This document shows, in pieces, positions 13,479-22,407 of a DNA stretch of 36,717 nt. Origin of the DNA: an uncultured Eubacteriales bacterium (lineage in GTDB: Bacteria > Bacillota > Clostridia > Oscillospirales > Acutalibacteraceae); assembly GCA_934511365.1 (NCBI GenBank), contig CAKSWC010000017.1, positions 1-36,717 on the forward strand, in the 5' to 3' direction. Every line of letters begins with the position of its first letter. Positions within the stretch are counted from its first letter, which is position 1. The notes beneath the pieces were generated by a model. The model was not told the DNA's origin. It did not search any database and saw only the letters and a program-made list of their open reading frames with translations. The position numbers were made by a program, and so were the translations under genes.

Positions 13479-14651
13479 TCAGATTCTTGCAACACCGCTG
13501 TCAATAGCAGCCTTTGCAACTGCCTTTGCAACAGCGTCCTTAACTCTGGGATCAAATGCTGCCGGAATAATATAGTCGGCGTTGAGCTCATCATCGCTGA
13601 CAAGGCCGGCAAGAGCATATGCAGCAGCAACCTTCATCTCATCGTTGATGTCGCTTGCGCGAACGTCAAGAGCACCGCGGAAGATGCCCGGGAACGCAAG
13701 AACATTGTTGACCTGATTCGGGAAGTCGCTTCTTCCGGTTGAAACAACGGCAGCGCCGCCGGCTTTCGCCTCATCCGGGAAGATTTCCGGAGTCGGGTTT
13801 GCACAGGCAAAAATGATCGGATCCTTGGCCATGGTCTGAACCATTTCCTTAGTGAGTGTTCCGGGAGCGGAAACGCCAATGAATACGTCAGCGCCTTTGA
13901 TAACCTCTGCAAGAGTGCCCTTTTCGCAATTCAGGTTGGTGATTTCAGCCATTTCAGCCTTAATTGGGTTGAGTCCCTCACGGCCCTTATAAATTGCGCC
14001 GGTGCGGTCTGTCATGATAACATTCTTAAGACCCATGCTCATGAGGAGCTTGATGATTGCGATACCGGCTGCGCCTGCGCCGCTGGTAACAATTTTAACC
14101 TCATCAATCTTCTTACCAACAAGCTTAAGAGCGTTGATAAGACCTGCAAGAGTGATGATTGCGGTGCCGTGCTGGTCATCGTGAAAAATGGGGATATCGC
14201 AGCATTCCTTGAGCTTCTTTTCAATTTCAAAGCATCTCGGAGCGCTGATGTCCTCAAGGTTTACACCGCCGAATGAACCGGCAAGGAGCGCAACGGTCTT
14301 AACAATTTCATCAACGTCCTTTGAGCGGACGCAAAGGGGGATTGCGTCAACATCGCCGAAGGCTTTGAAAAGAACGCACTTTCCTTCCATAACGGGCATA
14401 CCGGCCTCAGGACCGATATCGCCAAGGCCAAGAACAGCGGTACCGTCCGTTACAACGGCAACGGTGTTCCAACGGCGGGTAAGCTCATAGGACTTATTGA
14501 TGTCCTTCTGAATTTCAAGGCAAGGCTGAGCAACGCCGGGAGTATATGCAAGAGAAAGGGCTTCCTTGCTGTCAACGGCAGCTCTGGGAGTAACCTCGAG
14601 CTTACCTTTCCACTCGTAGTGGAGTCTGAGGGATTCTTTTGCGTAATCCAT
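13479..14651 (-). CDS. NAD(P)-dependent malic enzyme
   Basis: The 390-residue short-form bacterial malic enzyme converts malate to pyruvate and CO2 with reduction of NAD(P). Family landmarks are all present: YTPGVAQPC near residue 35, TDGTAVLGLGDIG (about 68-80), MEGKCVLFKAFG, the metal-binding NLEDISAP and FHDDQHGTA, and the nucleotide-binding GAGAAGIA (about 190). Length fits the ~390-residue form lacking a phosphotransacetylase domain. It is the third gene in an operon with glpK and an LDH2-family enzyme. Only 37 nt separate it from the latter. Together they suggest C3/C4 metabolism from glycerol and malate or lactate. Confidence 0.93.
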   Translation of the reverse strand: MDYAKESLRLHYEWKGKLEVTPRAAVDSKEALSLAYTPGVAQPCLEIQKDINKSYELTRRWNTVAVVTDGTAVLGLGDIGPEAGMPVMEGKCVLFKAFGDVDAIPLCVRSKDVDEIVKTVALLAGSFGGVNLEDISAPRCFEIEKKLKECCDIPIFHDDQHGTAIITLAGLINALKLVGKKIDEVKIVTSGAGAAGIAIIKLLMSMGLKNVIMTDRTGAIYKGREGLNPIKAEMAEITNLNCEKGTLAEVIKGADVFIGVSAPGTLTKEMVQTMAKDPIIFACANPTPEIFPDEAKAGGAAVVSTGRSDFPNQVNNVLAFPGIFRGALDVRASDINDEMKVAAAYALAGLVSDDELNADYIIPAAFDPRVKDAVAKAVAKAAIDSGVARI

Positions 14652-14688
14652 GGATATTTCACTAACCTTTCAAATTATATCAAATCTT

Positions 14689-15798
14689 TTACTTTTCCCA
14701 CGGGAAGGTGTAATCAAGCTTGAGGTCATCACGAACCTTGCACATTTCCTTCTGAACCGGGCCGCTGACGGGTACGCCGCTGTCTTTTCTTTCAAGCCAT
14801 ACGAGATACTCTTTTTCGCCTGCGGTATAGATTCTTTCTGCGCCGGGAGCTTTCTTTGAAGCACGGATGGAGCGGAGAATTTCACCTGCTTTATGTCTTG
14901 TGAACTCCTCGCCGAGGAAGTGGTTGGTGTCAATGGCAATGAAGAAGTGGCCAAGATGATAGGGAACCTTGTTTCCGTTTTCGTCCTTGCCGTCAAGTGC
15001 CTTACCGTAGTTGTTATCCTGAAGAACGGAGGAAAGAAGTTCAACAACCATTGCGTAGCCGTAGCCCTTATATCCGCCGAGAGCTTCACCGATTCCGCCG
15101 AGAGGAGCAAGAGCAGCCTCGCCGTTTCTGATCTTCTTGAGAGCAACGCCTGCGTCGCCGGTTACGGGTTCACCATCAAGGCCGATAACGGTTCCGGGGT
15201 GAACATCCTCGCCGATTCTCTCATAATACTCAATCTTGCCGTTCTGGGTGATTGAGGTTGCGCAGTCGATAACAAAGTTGAAGTCCTCATCGGTCGGGAT
15301 ACCGATGGTGAGCGGGTTGGTTCCGAACATACCCTCAACGCCGAAGGTCGGAGCAACCGACGGACGAGCGTTGGTTCCGGTGATGCCGATGCAGCCCTGC
15401 TTTGCAGCCTGTGAAGCATAGTATCCGGCGATTCCGTAATGGCAGGAATTGCGGGCAACAACCATGCCCATGCCGTACTTCTTAGCCTTGTCGATTGCCA
15501 TCTGCATTGACTTGTAGCCGATAACCTGACCCATACCGTCATGGCCGTCAACAACTGCGGTTGTTTCGGTTTCCTTAACGATTTCAAAGTTGGTTACGGG
15601 GTTCTGAATGCCATCGTTGATGCGGTCGATATAAATCGGCTTAAAACGGTTGCATCCGTGGGATTCAATTCCGCGTCTGTCTGATTCAAGAAGAACGTCA
15701 ACAACAATTTTTGCGTCCTCCTCGGGAACACCAACGCCAATGAAAGCGTCACGAATGAAATTTTCGGCTGTTTTCCAGTCAAGTACAACTTTACCCAT
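14689..15798 (-). CDS. LDH2-family malate/L-lactate dehydrogenase
   Basis: This 369-residue protein belongs to the MdH/YlbC (LDH2) family of NAD(P)-dependent 2-hydroxyacid dehydrogenases, unrelated to classical LDH. It shows the family marks: LLESDRRGIESHG near residue 43 with the conserved His, a RNSCHYGIAGYY segment (about 117-128), GTNPLTIGIP near 160, and LGGYKGYGYAM in the second half. The precise substrate (malate, lactate, or another ketoacid) cannot be read from sequence. CAGGAGTG precedes the ATG. It lies between glpK (70 nt upstream) and malic enzyme (37 nt downstream). Coupling to malic enzyme would favour malate. Confidence 0.9.
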   Translation of the reverse strand: MGKVVLDWKTAENFIRDAFIGVGVPEEDAKIVVDVLLESDRRGIESHGCNRFKPIYIDRINDGIQNPVTNFEIVKETETTAVVDGHDGMGQVIGYKSMQMAIDKAKKYGMGMVVARNSCHYGIAGYYASQAAKQGCIGITGTNARPSVAPTFGVEGMFGTNPLTIGIPTDEDFNFVIDCATSITQNGKIEYYERIGEDVHPGTVIGLDGEPVTGDAGVALKKIRNGEAALAPLGGIGEALGGYKGYGYAMVVELLSSVLQDNNYGKALDGKDENGNKVPYHLGHFFIAIDTNHFLGEEFTRHKAGEILRSIRASKKAPGAERIYTAGEKEYLVWLERKDSGVPVSGPVQKEMCKVRDDLKLDYTFPWEK

Positions 15799-15868
15799 GA
15801 ATTATCACTCCTGTAATTTATTTGTATATTTATGTGAAAGGATAAGATTTATCCTTATCAGCATTTTA

Positions 15869-17383
15869 TTATTCTTTTTCGACCCAGTTCATGGACCTTT
15901 CAACGGCCTTTTTCCAACCGGCATAGATTTTGTTTCTTTCCTCCATGCTCATTGTCGGTTCAAAGATCTTGTCAACCTCGCGGTTTTCTTCAATGTCCTC
16001 AAGGCTGTCCCAAACGCCAACAGCAAGACCGGCAAGGTAAGCCGCACCGAGAGCGGTTGTTTCAACCGTTTTGGGTCTGTCAACTCTTGTCTGAGCCATG
16101 TTGGCCTGAATCTGAAGCATGATGTTGCTGACGGAAGCACCGCCGTCAACACGCAAGTCCGCAATTTCAATGCCGGAATCGGCGCTCATTGCCTCAAGAA
16201 GATCCGTCATCTGATAAGTGATGCTTTCAAGAACGGCTCTTGCAATATGAGCGCGGTTAACGCCTCTTGTCAAGCCGACAATGCAGCCTCTTGCATACAT
16301 ATCCCAATAAGGAGCACCGAGACCGGTGAACGCCGGAACAAGGTAGCAGCCGTTTGCGTCGGGAACACTTTCTGCAAGCTCGTCGCAGCGGCGGGGGCTG
16401 TCAATGAGCTGAACCTCGTCGCGCAGCCATTTGATGACCGAGCCGGCGTTGAAGGCGCTGCCCTCGATTGAATAGGTTGTTTTTCCGTCAAGGCTCCATG
16501 CAACACCGGTGAGAAGATTGTTGTTCGATTCAACGCGCCTGTCTCCCGTGTTCATAAGCAGGAAGCAGCCTGTGCCATAGGTATTCTTTGCCATTCCGGG
16601 CTTGAAGCAAGCCTGGCCGAAAAGAGCTGACGGCTGGTCGCCGATGGCGCCGCAGATGGGCACGCCCTCAAGCTCCTCAATGCCGATGATTCCGCCCGCA
16701 ACCCAGCCGTAAACCTGGCTTGAGGGAACGGGAGTCGGAAGAATGTTCATTGGAATTCCGAGCTTTTCGCAAAGATATTCATCCCAGCAGAGCTTGTCAA
16801 CATCAAAAAGCATTGTTCTTGATGCGTTGGAATAGTCGGTAACATGAACTCTTCCGCCGGTAAGATTCCAGATAAGCCACGTTTCAACAGTTCCGAAAAG
16901 GAGCTGTCCGGCCTCGGCAAGAGCCTTTACGCCGGGAACATTATCAAAAATCCACTTGATTTTTGTTGCGGAAAAGTAAGCGTCAATGATGAGGCCGGTG
17001 TGAGCGGTGATGTAATCGCACAGTTCCTTGTCCTCTTTAATTTTTTCGCACATATCGGCGGTTCTTCTGCACTGCCAAACAATGGCGTTGTGAACGGGCT
17101 TGCCCGTTGCTCTGTCCCAAAGAATGGTTGTTTCGCGCTGATTGGTGATGCCGATACCGGCGATATCCTTAGCGTCAACCTCACCCGAATTGAGGATTGA
17201 GGTGATTGAAGTTATCTGGCTGTAAAGAATTTTGAGCGGATCGTGTTCAACCCAGCCAGCGTTCGGATAAATCTGGTCAAATTCATTTTGAGCCTTGGCA
17301 ATGATGCTGCCGTGTTTATCAAAAACAATGGCTCTTGAGCTTGTTGTGCCCTGGTCAAGGGCAAGTACGTATTTTCCCGGCAT
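15869..17383 (-). CDS. glpK: Glycerol kinase
   Basis: The 504-residue FGGY-family kinase phosphorylates glycerol to glycerol-3-phosphate. Visible are the ATP loop DQGTTSSRAIVFD near the N-terminus, NQRETTILWDR, the GDQPSALFGQ and KNTYGTGCF segments, and RVDGGASVSN followed by TTALGAAYLAG at the ADP site. Start is ATG behind AAGGAGG. Many low-GC Gram-positive GlpK proteins carry a HFYG loop whose His is phosphorylated by the PTS protein HPr. Here that stretch reads as a glycine-rich loop without His, more like the E. coli type, so PTS activation is unlikely. No glpF or glpD is adjacent. A structured leader precedes the gene. Confidence 0.95.
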   Translation of the reverse strand: MPGKYVLALDQGTTSSRAIVFDKHGSIIAKAQNEFDQIYPNAGWVEHDPLKILYSQITSITSILNSGEVDAKDIAGIGITNQRETTILWDRATGKPVHNAIVWQCRRTADMCEKIKEDKELCDYITAHTGLIIDAYFSATKIKWIFDNVPGVKALAEAGQLLFGTVETWLIWNLTGGRVHVTDYSNASRTMLFDVDKLCWDEYLCEKLGIPMNILPTPVPSSQVYGWVAGGIIGIEELEGVPICGAIGDQPSALFGQACFKPGMAKNTYGTGCFLLMNTGDRRVESNNNLLTGVAWSLDGKTTYSIEGSAFNAGSVIKWLRDEVQLIDSPRRCDELAESVPDANGCYLVPAFTGLGAPYWDMYARGCIVGLTRGVNRAHIARAVLESITYQMTDLLEAMSADSGIEIADLRVDGGASVSNIMLQIQANMAQTRVDRPKTVETTALGAAYLAGLAVGVWDSLEDIEENREVDKIFEPTMSMEERNKIYAGWKKAVERSMNWVEKE

Positions 17384-17433
17384 TTTCGTATCCTCCTTAT
17401 AATGAATCGCAAAAGCGACTGATGAACCTGCAT

Positions 17434-17535
17434 AAAAAAAGAATAGAAAATGCCACCGCCACCGAAGAAGGGCGAACCTTCCCCCTGCGGTGTTTCGATG
17501 TGATCATCTCTATTCTCAATTCTCCATAGATTATA
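17434..17535 (-). promoter_or_regulatory. Structured, attenuator-like leader of glpK operon
   Basis: On the minus strand a -10 TATAAT (17530-17535, weak -35) is followed by a leader whose far ends pair: AGAATAG (17510-17516) with CTATTCT (17440-17446). Immediately after comes T7 (17434-17440), ~50 nt before the start codon. Inside are CACCG/CGGTG and GAAGG/CCTTC helices. The layout is that of an intrinsic terminator controlled in the leader, as with GlpP-dependent antitermination in Bacillus, or an undefined riboswitch. I do not recognise a known class. Confidence 0.55.
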
Positions 17536-17669
17536 TCTCACTGAATCTATTAAGTTCATTCACAAGTTATTTTACTTCAATCGTGCAGTTTTGTCAACAT
17601 TAATCGGAACATTCCCGTGAAAAATTATGATAAAAATCCCGTCTCATTTCGGCATAGCGTTAAAAACAC

Positions 17670-17715
17670 GCCGCATTCATCAATGAGTAACCAACGGCTA
17701 CCTGACAAATGCGGC
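17670..17715 (-). terminator. Terminator of the secreted esterase gene
   Basis: GCCGCATT (17670-17677) pairs with AATGCGGC (17708-17715). On the minus strand it is followed by GTGTTTTT. Confidence 0.6.
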
Positions 17716-17725
17716 GCAAAACGGT

Positions 17726-18721
17726 TCATATTACAATGATAAGGCTGAGCAAACGCTTGATGAAGATGATGAGCATCTGGATAACATTGAGCGATATTTT
17801 GTCCTCTCTTCTGTCAAGGCTCTGCGATGAAAGCCAGGAGATGACCCCGTTCGGGAAAGCGAGGGAAACGGTTTCGCCGTTTGCGTTGACGGTTTCGCCC
17901 GCATAGTAAGCCTCGCCGCTTTTCATGAACATATCATAGGTCACGGCGTCCCAAGTGTTGTGAACATCCGATGCGTTTTCAGTGCCCTCGGCGTGATAAA
18001 AGGTTGAAAAAACGGTGAGCCTGCTTTCCTGTGGGAAAGCGCAGTTTTTGCTGAAATATTTCCAATTCGGCTTCACAACAGTGTTGTAATCAAGGGAAAC
18101 ATATCTGTCATTTTTATTGACGAACAGCCAAACCGGCATATTGCCCATTGATTTAAGCTCGGCTCTTGTCGGCTCATAAACGGGAGACATCGGAAAGGCC
18201 GCAGCAAAAAACGAGGGATACTGACTCGCCATAATAATCGTCATTTTTCCGCCCATTGAATAGCCGCCGATATAAATCCGGGCGGTATCAATCGTATCTT
18301 TGTTAAGCTGAATAAAGCTGTCAATGGTGTTTTTGAGCGCGCTTCTGCGTTCGGCACCCCAGGCAATGGGATTGAGACCTCCGGTCGGACAGCGCGGAAT
18401 GAGAAGGTATGCGCCCTCGGTACCCTTAAAGCGCTTTTGATATTCCTCGCTCGACCAGTTATAGATGCAGCTGTTTCTCACTTGATGGCCGGGATAATCA
18501 CCGGAAGAATTTCCGTGGAGCCAAACAACGAGAGGATATTTTGTGCTGTCATTTTCATTTTTCACGGGTGAGTAGTAGACATAATCAAGGTTGGCCTTTC
18601 CGTCTTTAAACTGAGAGACCATTGCGTCCATTCCGTCATTAATGCTGACAGCAGAGGATGAAAACGCAAAAAGCGCAAACAGTGCGCAGACAAGAGCCAA
18701 AAGAGCCGCTGTTTTCTTCAT
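17726..18721 (-). CDS. Secreted alpha/beta-hydrolase (esterase) with C-terminal hydrophobic tail
   Basis: Start ATG 18721 is chosen because AAGGAGG lies 8 nt upstream and a signal peptide (MKK, hydrophobic core, SSSAVS) follows directly. The 331-residue protein has an LVVWLHGNS oxyanion-hole strand, a GYSMGGK nucleophile elbow (about residue 165) and a late acidic and His residue (NDRY, then FYHAEG). This matches peptidase/esterase families such as PHB depolymerase- or feruloyl-esterase-like enzymes. The substrate is open. The last 25 residues form an amphipathic to hydrophobic helix, possibly a membrane or surface anchor. A TTGACA-TACAAT promoter precedes it. Confidence 0.85.
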   Translation of the reverse strand: MKKTAALLALVCALFALFAFSSSAVSINDGMDAMVSQFKDGKANLDYVYYSPVKNENDSTKYPLVVWLHGNSSGDYPGHQVRNSCIYNWSSEEYQKRFKGTEGAYLLIPRCPTGGLNPIAWGAERRSALKNTIDSFIQLNKDTIDTARIYIGGYSMGGKMTIIMASQYPSFFAAAFPMSPVYEPTRAELKSMGNMPVWLFVNKNDRYVSLDYNTVVKPNWKYFSKNCAFPQESRLTVFSTFYHAEGTENASDVHNTWDAVTYDMFMKSGEAYYAGETVNANGETVSLAFPNGVISWLSSQSLDRREDKISLNVIQMLIIFIKRLLSLIIVI

Positions 18722-18773
18722 TAATGTTACCTCCTTAAGTTTGCGTAACTGTGTATTAGCCAGCCGCTGATTC

Positions 18774-18802
18774 ATTGTACTATATTGTTCACAATTTGTC
18801 AA
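18774..18802 (-). promoter_or_regulatory. Promoter of the secreted esterase gene
   Basis: -35 TTGACA (18797-18802), 17 nt, -10 TACAAT (18774-18779) on the minus strand. Confidence 0.82.
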
Positions 18803-18902
18803 CATTTTCAAATTCCGTTTTCAACCCCGAATTCACAGGCTGTTTTGTAAGTTTTGTGAAATCCTCATACTTGCAAAATCTCAATATTGTGCTTTTTCTC
18901 AC

Positions 18903-18931
18903 TTGACCTTGGAGATATTATATTGTATTAT
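18903..18931 (+). promoter_or_regulatory. Promoter of the propeller-like gene
   Basis: TTGACC (18903-18908), 17 nt, TATTAT (18926-18931). It diverges from the esterase promoter. Confidence 0.72.
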
Positions 18932-18995
18932 ATATAAGTACAATGTATAATTTTGGTTTATTACCTTATTGACGCTTCAAAGGGGTTCATATATT

Positions 18996-19670
18996 ATGGA
19001 AAATGTTTTTTCGGGCGAGATTCTCAACATCACGCCATTCAAAAAAGGTTTTGTTTTTGCCGCAAAGGGTCAGTCTGCGGACGGAAGGCTTGTTGCAAAC
19101 TTTTACGGCTATGACGCCGTGAACGATAAATTCACCCACATCAAAAAGAACGTGTTCCTCAAGGTCAAGTTCGGCTTTGAATATGAAGAAATTGCCGAAA
19201 CCCTCGGCGACTATGTTTCCTGCGATGTTGGCGTTCTCAATGACAACAAAATCATGGCTGTTTTTCCGAACGGCGAATACTATATCTTCAACACGGACGG
19301 TTCGGTCAATGTCTCCTCGCTTTTGACATATCACGGCTCGCCTGTCTGCGATATTGCGGTTGATAATTCATATGTCTGGTGCGCTGTTCCGGGTGAAAAC
19401 GCAATCATCAAGTATTCCCCGCGCGAAGGACGGATTCTTCTGCGCATCGGCGGAGGGGAAACAACGGCCTTTGAGCGCCCCTGCGCCGTCAATCTCATGG
19501 GAAGCACACTTTACATCTGCAACCAAGCGTCCAAAAAAGTCCGCACGCTGAACATCACCACCAACTCCGTCAGAGATTACCGCGTTTTTAACGAAAAGGT
19601 TTATAAATACATCAATGTTGCCTCAAGGGAGTTTGTCTGGCTTCAATCGGGTCTTTATCTTCTTGATTGA
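18996..19670 (+). CDS. Propeller-like (NHL-type) hypothetical protein
   Basis: This 224-residue protein begins at ATG 18996 with AAGGGG 11 nt upstream. It has no signal peptide and no membrane helix, so it is probably cytosolic. Repeating beta-strand units of about 40-50 residues (LNDNKIMAVFPNGEYYIFN, DNSYVWCAVPGENAIIKY, LMGSTLYICNQASKKVRTL) resemble NHL/beta-propeller blades, but only four or five are present, fewer than a closed ring usually needs. I assign no function. The divergent esterase shares the intergenic region, and a strong terminator follows. Confidence 0.68.
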   Translation: MENVFSGEILNITPFKKGFVFAAKGQSADGRLVANFYGYDAVNDKFTHIKKNVFLKVKFGFEYEEIAETLGDYVSCDVGVLNDNKIMAVFPNGEYYIFNTDGSVNVSSLLTYHGSPVCDIAVDNSYVWCAVPGENAIIKYSPREGRILLRIGGGETTAFERPCAVNLMGSTLYICNQASKKVRTLNITTNSVRDYRVFNEKVYKYINVASREFVWLQSGLYLLD

Positions 19671-19684
19671 ATATGTTTAAAATC

Positions 19685-19713
19685 AAAACGGGTGCCGCAA
19701 AGACACCCGTTTT
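19685..19713. terminator. Bidirectional terminator
   Basis: AAAACGGGTG (19685-19694) pairs with CACCCGTTTT (19704-19713), with A/T runs on both sides. It serves the propeller-like gene and the converging symporter gene. Confidence 0.88.
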
Positions 19714-19730
19714 ATTATGTTTTTTTGCGT

Positions 19731-21245
19731 TCAAACAGTCTCTTTCTCCGCCTCTTCTTCGGCAATAGCGGCGCGGCGGAGCGTCAGCTCCTCAAGCATT
19801 TCGCGGTGCTTTCGGCCGGTGATTTTATAAAAGTGCATCGGAACAAGCATAAGAAGATAACCGACAACGGGAATGAGCGTTGTCATAATGAAAAGCGCCC
19901 ACCGCGTTTGCTCGTTCTGAGCAACGGAGCCTTCCTCGTGCTTGATATAGCCCGTTTTTGAAAGAATGTTCAAGCCTATCGAGGCGGAAAATGTGTTTTC
20001 AAGCTTGCCTGTGAAGGACATTATTGAAAGCATAACGCCTTCAACACGCGTTCCGGTTTTATACTCAACGTAGTCAACCGTCTCCGCCTCCATCTCCTTT
20101 TGAATGAGGTTTTTAAACTCCATCGGGATTGCGGAAAGCCCCGTGAAAAGCACCGTCATGATTCCGATGAGAAGCGAGACCGAAGCCTCGGGCTGCTTTT
20201 GCATCAGTCCGTTGCAGGTGACGAGGGCAAAAATCACATGAATGCAGACTGCGCCCACGCAGCAAAGCTGATAAAAGCGGCGCGTGTCAATGCGTTTTCC
20301 GAATTTTCTGATTATCAGCGGAACAAAAAGGCCGGCAAGCAGTGAACCCGGAAACTTGATGACATCAATGAAGATGTTATACTTTCTGTTGAACATGAGG
20401 TCGGAAACAAAATACGCCGAGACCTGCTCCGGTATTTTGCAGAAAACAAAGGCGATGTTCGCAAGAAACAGCATCATAAGCGGCTGATTTTTGAAAAGCA
20501 GCGAAAAGCAGGTTTTAACGGAGGGCGTGTCCTCGTGGTGAACAACCCTTTCCTTTGTGTTTTTATAGGTAAATCTTGTGAGGATGATTATGCCCGCAGC
20601 GGAAACACAGGCAGAAACAAGATATGACTGCGCCGTGTGACTTTTGAAATACGGCAGAAGCGAAGCGCCGGCAACAAAAACCATCGGAACCGCGCCGACA
20701 ACGGAACGGACAATCGAGCTTACACCGAAAAGCTTCGTTCTTTCAACGCCGTCCGGGGTTATTGAAAACGCAAGCGCACCCATCGGTATATCAAAGGCGG
20801 TATAGGTCACGTCAAGGCCGATAAAAAGAACCGTTGTGTAAAGAATATTGAGCCAGAGAGGGGCGTTTCCCGAGCCGACAAAGAACATGACCATCACGGC
20901 CGCAACAAAGAACGGCGCCCATTTGATGTAAGGGCGCATCTGGCCGTTTTTCGTCCGCGTTCTGTCAACGATAACGCCCATGACAGGGTCATTGACGGCG
21001 TCAAAAATTCCGCAGTAAAAGCGTATTCTTGAAGCGACGCTCATTGCGTCTTCATTTTTGAGCGTCTTGAAAAGAATGTTCGTGATGAAAAAGTTGACAT
21101 ATTTTGAGCTTGTCATTCCGGTACACATTCCCTGAGCACCGCGGCCGAGCGCATAGCTGAGCGTTTCGCGCCATGTCAGACAGGCCCCCTCTTCGGCACC
21201 GCTTTTAATGATTTTTGAGTCAAGGAAAGTCTTTATTTTTTCCAT
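19731..21245 (-). CDS. GPH-type sugar:cation symporter (MFS)
   Basis: The 504-residue polytopic protein begins at ATG 21245, just after a perfect promoter. An N-terminal cytosolic stretch is followed by about 12 hydrophobic segments. The loop DAVNDPVMGVIVDRTRTKNGQMRPYIKW (about residues 75-102) carries the D-P-x-G-x-x-D-R-T signature of glycoside-pentoside-hexuronide transporters. A central cytosolic loop (about 235-255) splits it into two halves. It should import an oligosaccharide or glycoside with a cation. Substrate is unknown and no glycosidase is adjacent. The Glu-rich C-terminal end is cytosolic. Confidence 0.85.
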   Translation of the reverse strand: MEKIKTFLDSKIIKSGAEEGACLTWRETLSYALGRGAQGMCTGMTSSKYVNFFITNILFKTLKNEDAMSVASRIRFYCGIFDAVNDPVMGVIVDRTRTKNGQMRPYIKWAPFFVAAVMVMFFVGSGNAPLWLNILYTTVLFIGLDVTYTAFDIPMGALAFSITPDGVERTKLFGVSSIVRSVVGAVPMVFVAGASLLPYFKSHTAQSYLVSACVSAAGIIILTRFTYKNTKERVVHHEDTPSVKTCFSLLFKNQPLMMLFLANIAFVFCKIPEQVSAYFVSDLMFNRKYNIFIDVIKFPGSLLAGLFVPLIIRKFGKRIDTRRFYQLCCVGAVCIHVIFALVTCNGLMQKQPEASVSLLIGIMTVLFTGLSAIPMEFKNLIQKEMEAETVDYVEYKTGTRVEGVMLSIMSFTGKLENTFSASIGLNILSKTGYIKHEEGSVAQNEQTRWALFIMTTLIPVVGYLLMLVPMHFYKITGRKHREMLEELTLRRAAIAEEEAEKETV

Positions 21246-21278
21246 ATTACTGCCCCGTTCCGATAAAATATTAGTATA

Positions 21279-21307
21279 ATTATAAGTGAGCGGCGGCTCA
21301 TTGTCAA
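21279..21307 (-). promoter_or_regulatory. Consensus promoter of the GPH symporter gene
   Basis: -35 TTGACA (21302-21307), 17 nt, -10 TATAAT (21279-21284) on the minus strand. Confidence 0.85.
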
Positions 21308-21354
21308 CATATTTTCTTTTTTTGGCGGTTTTGAACATTTTTCGGTTTCTTCGC

Positions 21355-21383
21355 TTGTGCAATCGTACCATTTGTGCTATCAT
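21355..21383 (+). promoter_or_regulatory. Promoter of the pseudouridine synthase operon
   Basis: TTGTGC (21355-21360), 17 nt, TATCAT (21378-21383). Moderate match. Confidence 0.55.
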
Positions 21384-21426
21384 TGTTAAGGTCGCAAACG
21401 GCGGCAGCTGCAAAGGAGGTGTGCGC

Positions 21427-22404
21427 TTGAAAACCTTTACCGTTACAAAAAACGACAGCGGAAAGAGACTTGACGCTTTCCTTTTGAAAAGCTTTCCGAA
21501 TCTTCCGAAAACCCTGATGTATAAATACATAAGAAAAAAGCGCATCAAAATCAATTCAAAGCGCGCGGATATCAACACCCGTCTGTGTGAGGGCGATGTT
21601 ATCGACCTTTATATCAACGATGAATTCTTTGAAAAAAGCGAAACAAGCTATGACTTCCTTTCCGCCTCAAAAAAGCTTGATATCGTCTATGAGGACGAAA
21701 ACATTCTTCTTCTCAACAAAAAGGCCGGTCTGCTCTCTCACCCGGACGACAGCGAGTATATCGACACGCTCATAACAAGAGTCAAGCGTTATCTTTTTGA
21801 AAAAGGAGAATATGAGCCGGAAAGCGAACTTTCCTTCACTCCGGCACTCGTTAACCGCATTGACCGCAACACAAGCGGAATTGTCATAGCCGCCAAAAAC
21901 GCCGACGCACTGCGCGTTCTCAATCAAAAAATGAAGGACAGGGAGATTCATAAATACTATCTTTGTGTCCTCCACGGAACGCCAAAGGAAAAAGAAGGTA
22001 TTCTTGAAGGCTATCTCCAAAAGAACGAGAGCAAAAACAAGGTTTTTGTTTCAAAGGGACAAAAGGACAACTCAAAGCTCATCAGAACAAAATACCGCGT
22101 TCTCAAAAGCAAAAACGGGCTTTCCCTCGTTGAGGTTGAGCTTTTGACCGGAAGAACCCACCAGATAAGGGCGCACTTCGCCTCAATCGGCCACCCGCTT
22201 TTGGGCGACGGAAAGTACGGCAAAAACGAGCTCAACAAAAAAAGCGGGCTCAAAAAGCAGTGCCTTTGCTCATATAAGCTTGAGTTCGATTTTTCAACAG
22301 ACGCCGGGGCGCTTTCTTACCTCAACAAAAAAGAATTTGAAGTTAAGGACGTCTGGTTCAGAGATGAATTTGACGCACTTTCAAAAGAAAACAGGGAGTT
22401 GTGA
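21427..22404 (+). CDS. RluA-family 23S rRNA-type pseudouridine synthase
   Basis: The TTG start at 21427 lies 7 nt after AAAGGAGG. The alternative GTG 21421 is too close. The 325-residue enzyme has an N-terminal S4 RNA-binding domain (about 1-60, RLDAFLLKSFPNLPK) and a catalytic domain with NRIDRNTSGIVIAAKN (about 140-155), whose second Asp is the catalytic nucleophile, and LLTGRTHQIRAHFASIGHPLLGD near 240. It converts uridine to pseudouridine in structured RNA, most likely 23S rRNA. The closest member (RluC, RluD or other) cannot be decided. It leads an operon with pepD (3 nt apart) and ispE. Confidence 0.92.
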   Translation: MKTFTVTKNDSGKRLDAFLLKSFPNLPKTLMYKYIRKKRIKINSKRADINTRLCEGDVIDLYINDEFFEKSETSYDFLSASKKLDIVYEDENILLLNKKAGLLSHPDDSEYIDTLITRVKRYLFEKGEYEPESELSFTPALVNRIDRNTSGIVIAAKNADALRVLNQKMKDREIHKYYLCVLHGTPKEKEGILEGYLQKNESKNKVFVSKGQKDNSKLIRTKYRVLKSKNGLSLVEVELLTGRTHQIRAHFASIGHPLLGDGKYGKNELNKKSGLKKQCLCSYKLEFDFSTDAGALSYLNKKEFEVKDVWFRDEFDALSKENREL

Positions 22405-22407
22405 ATT

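Noticed and set aside
17434..17535. Known riboswitch (glycine, THF, TPP, FMN, c-di-GMP) in glpK leader
   Set aside because: None of the conserved core sequences of these classes is present.
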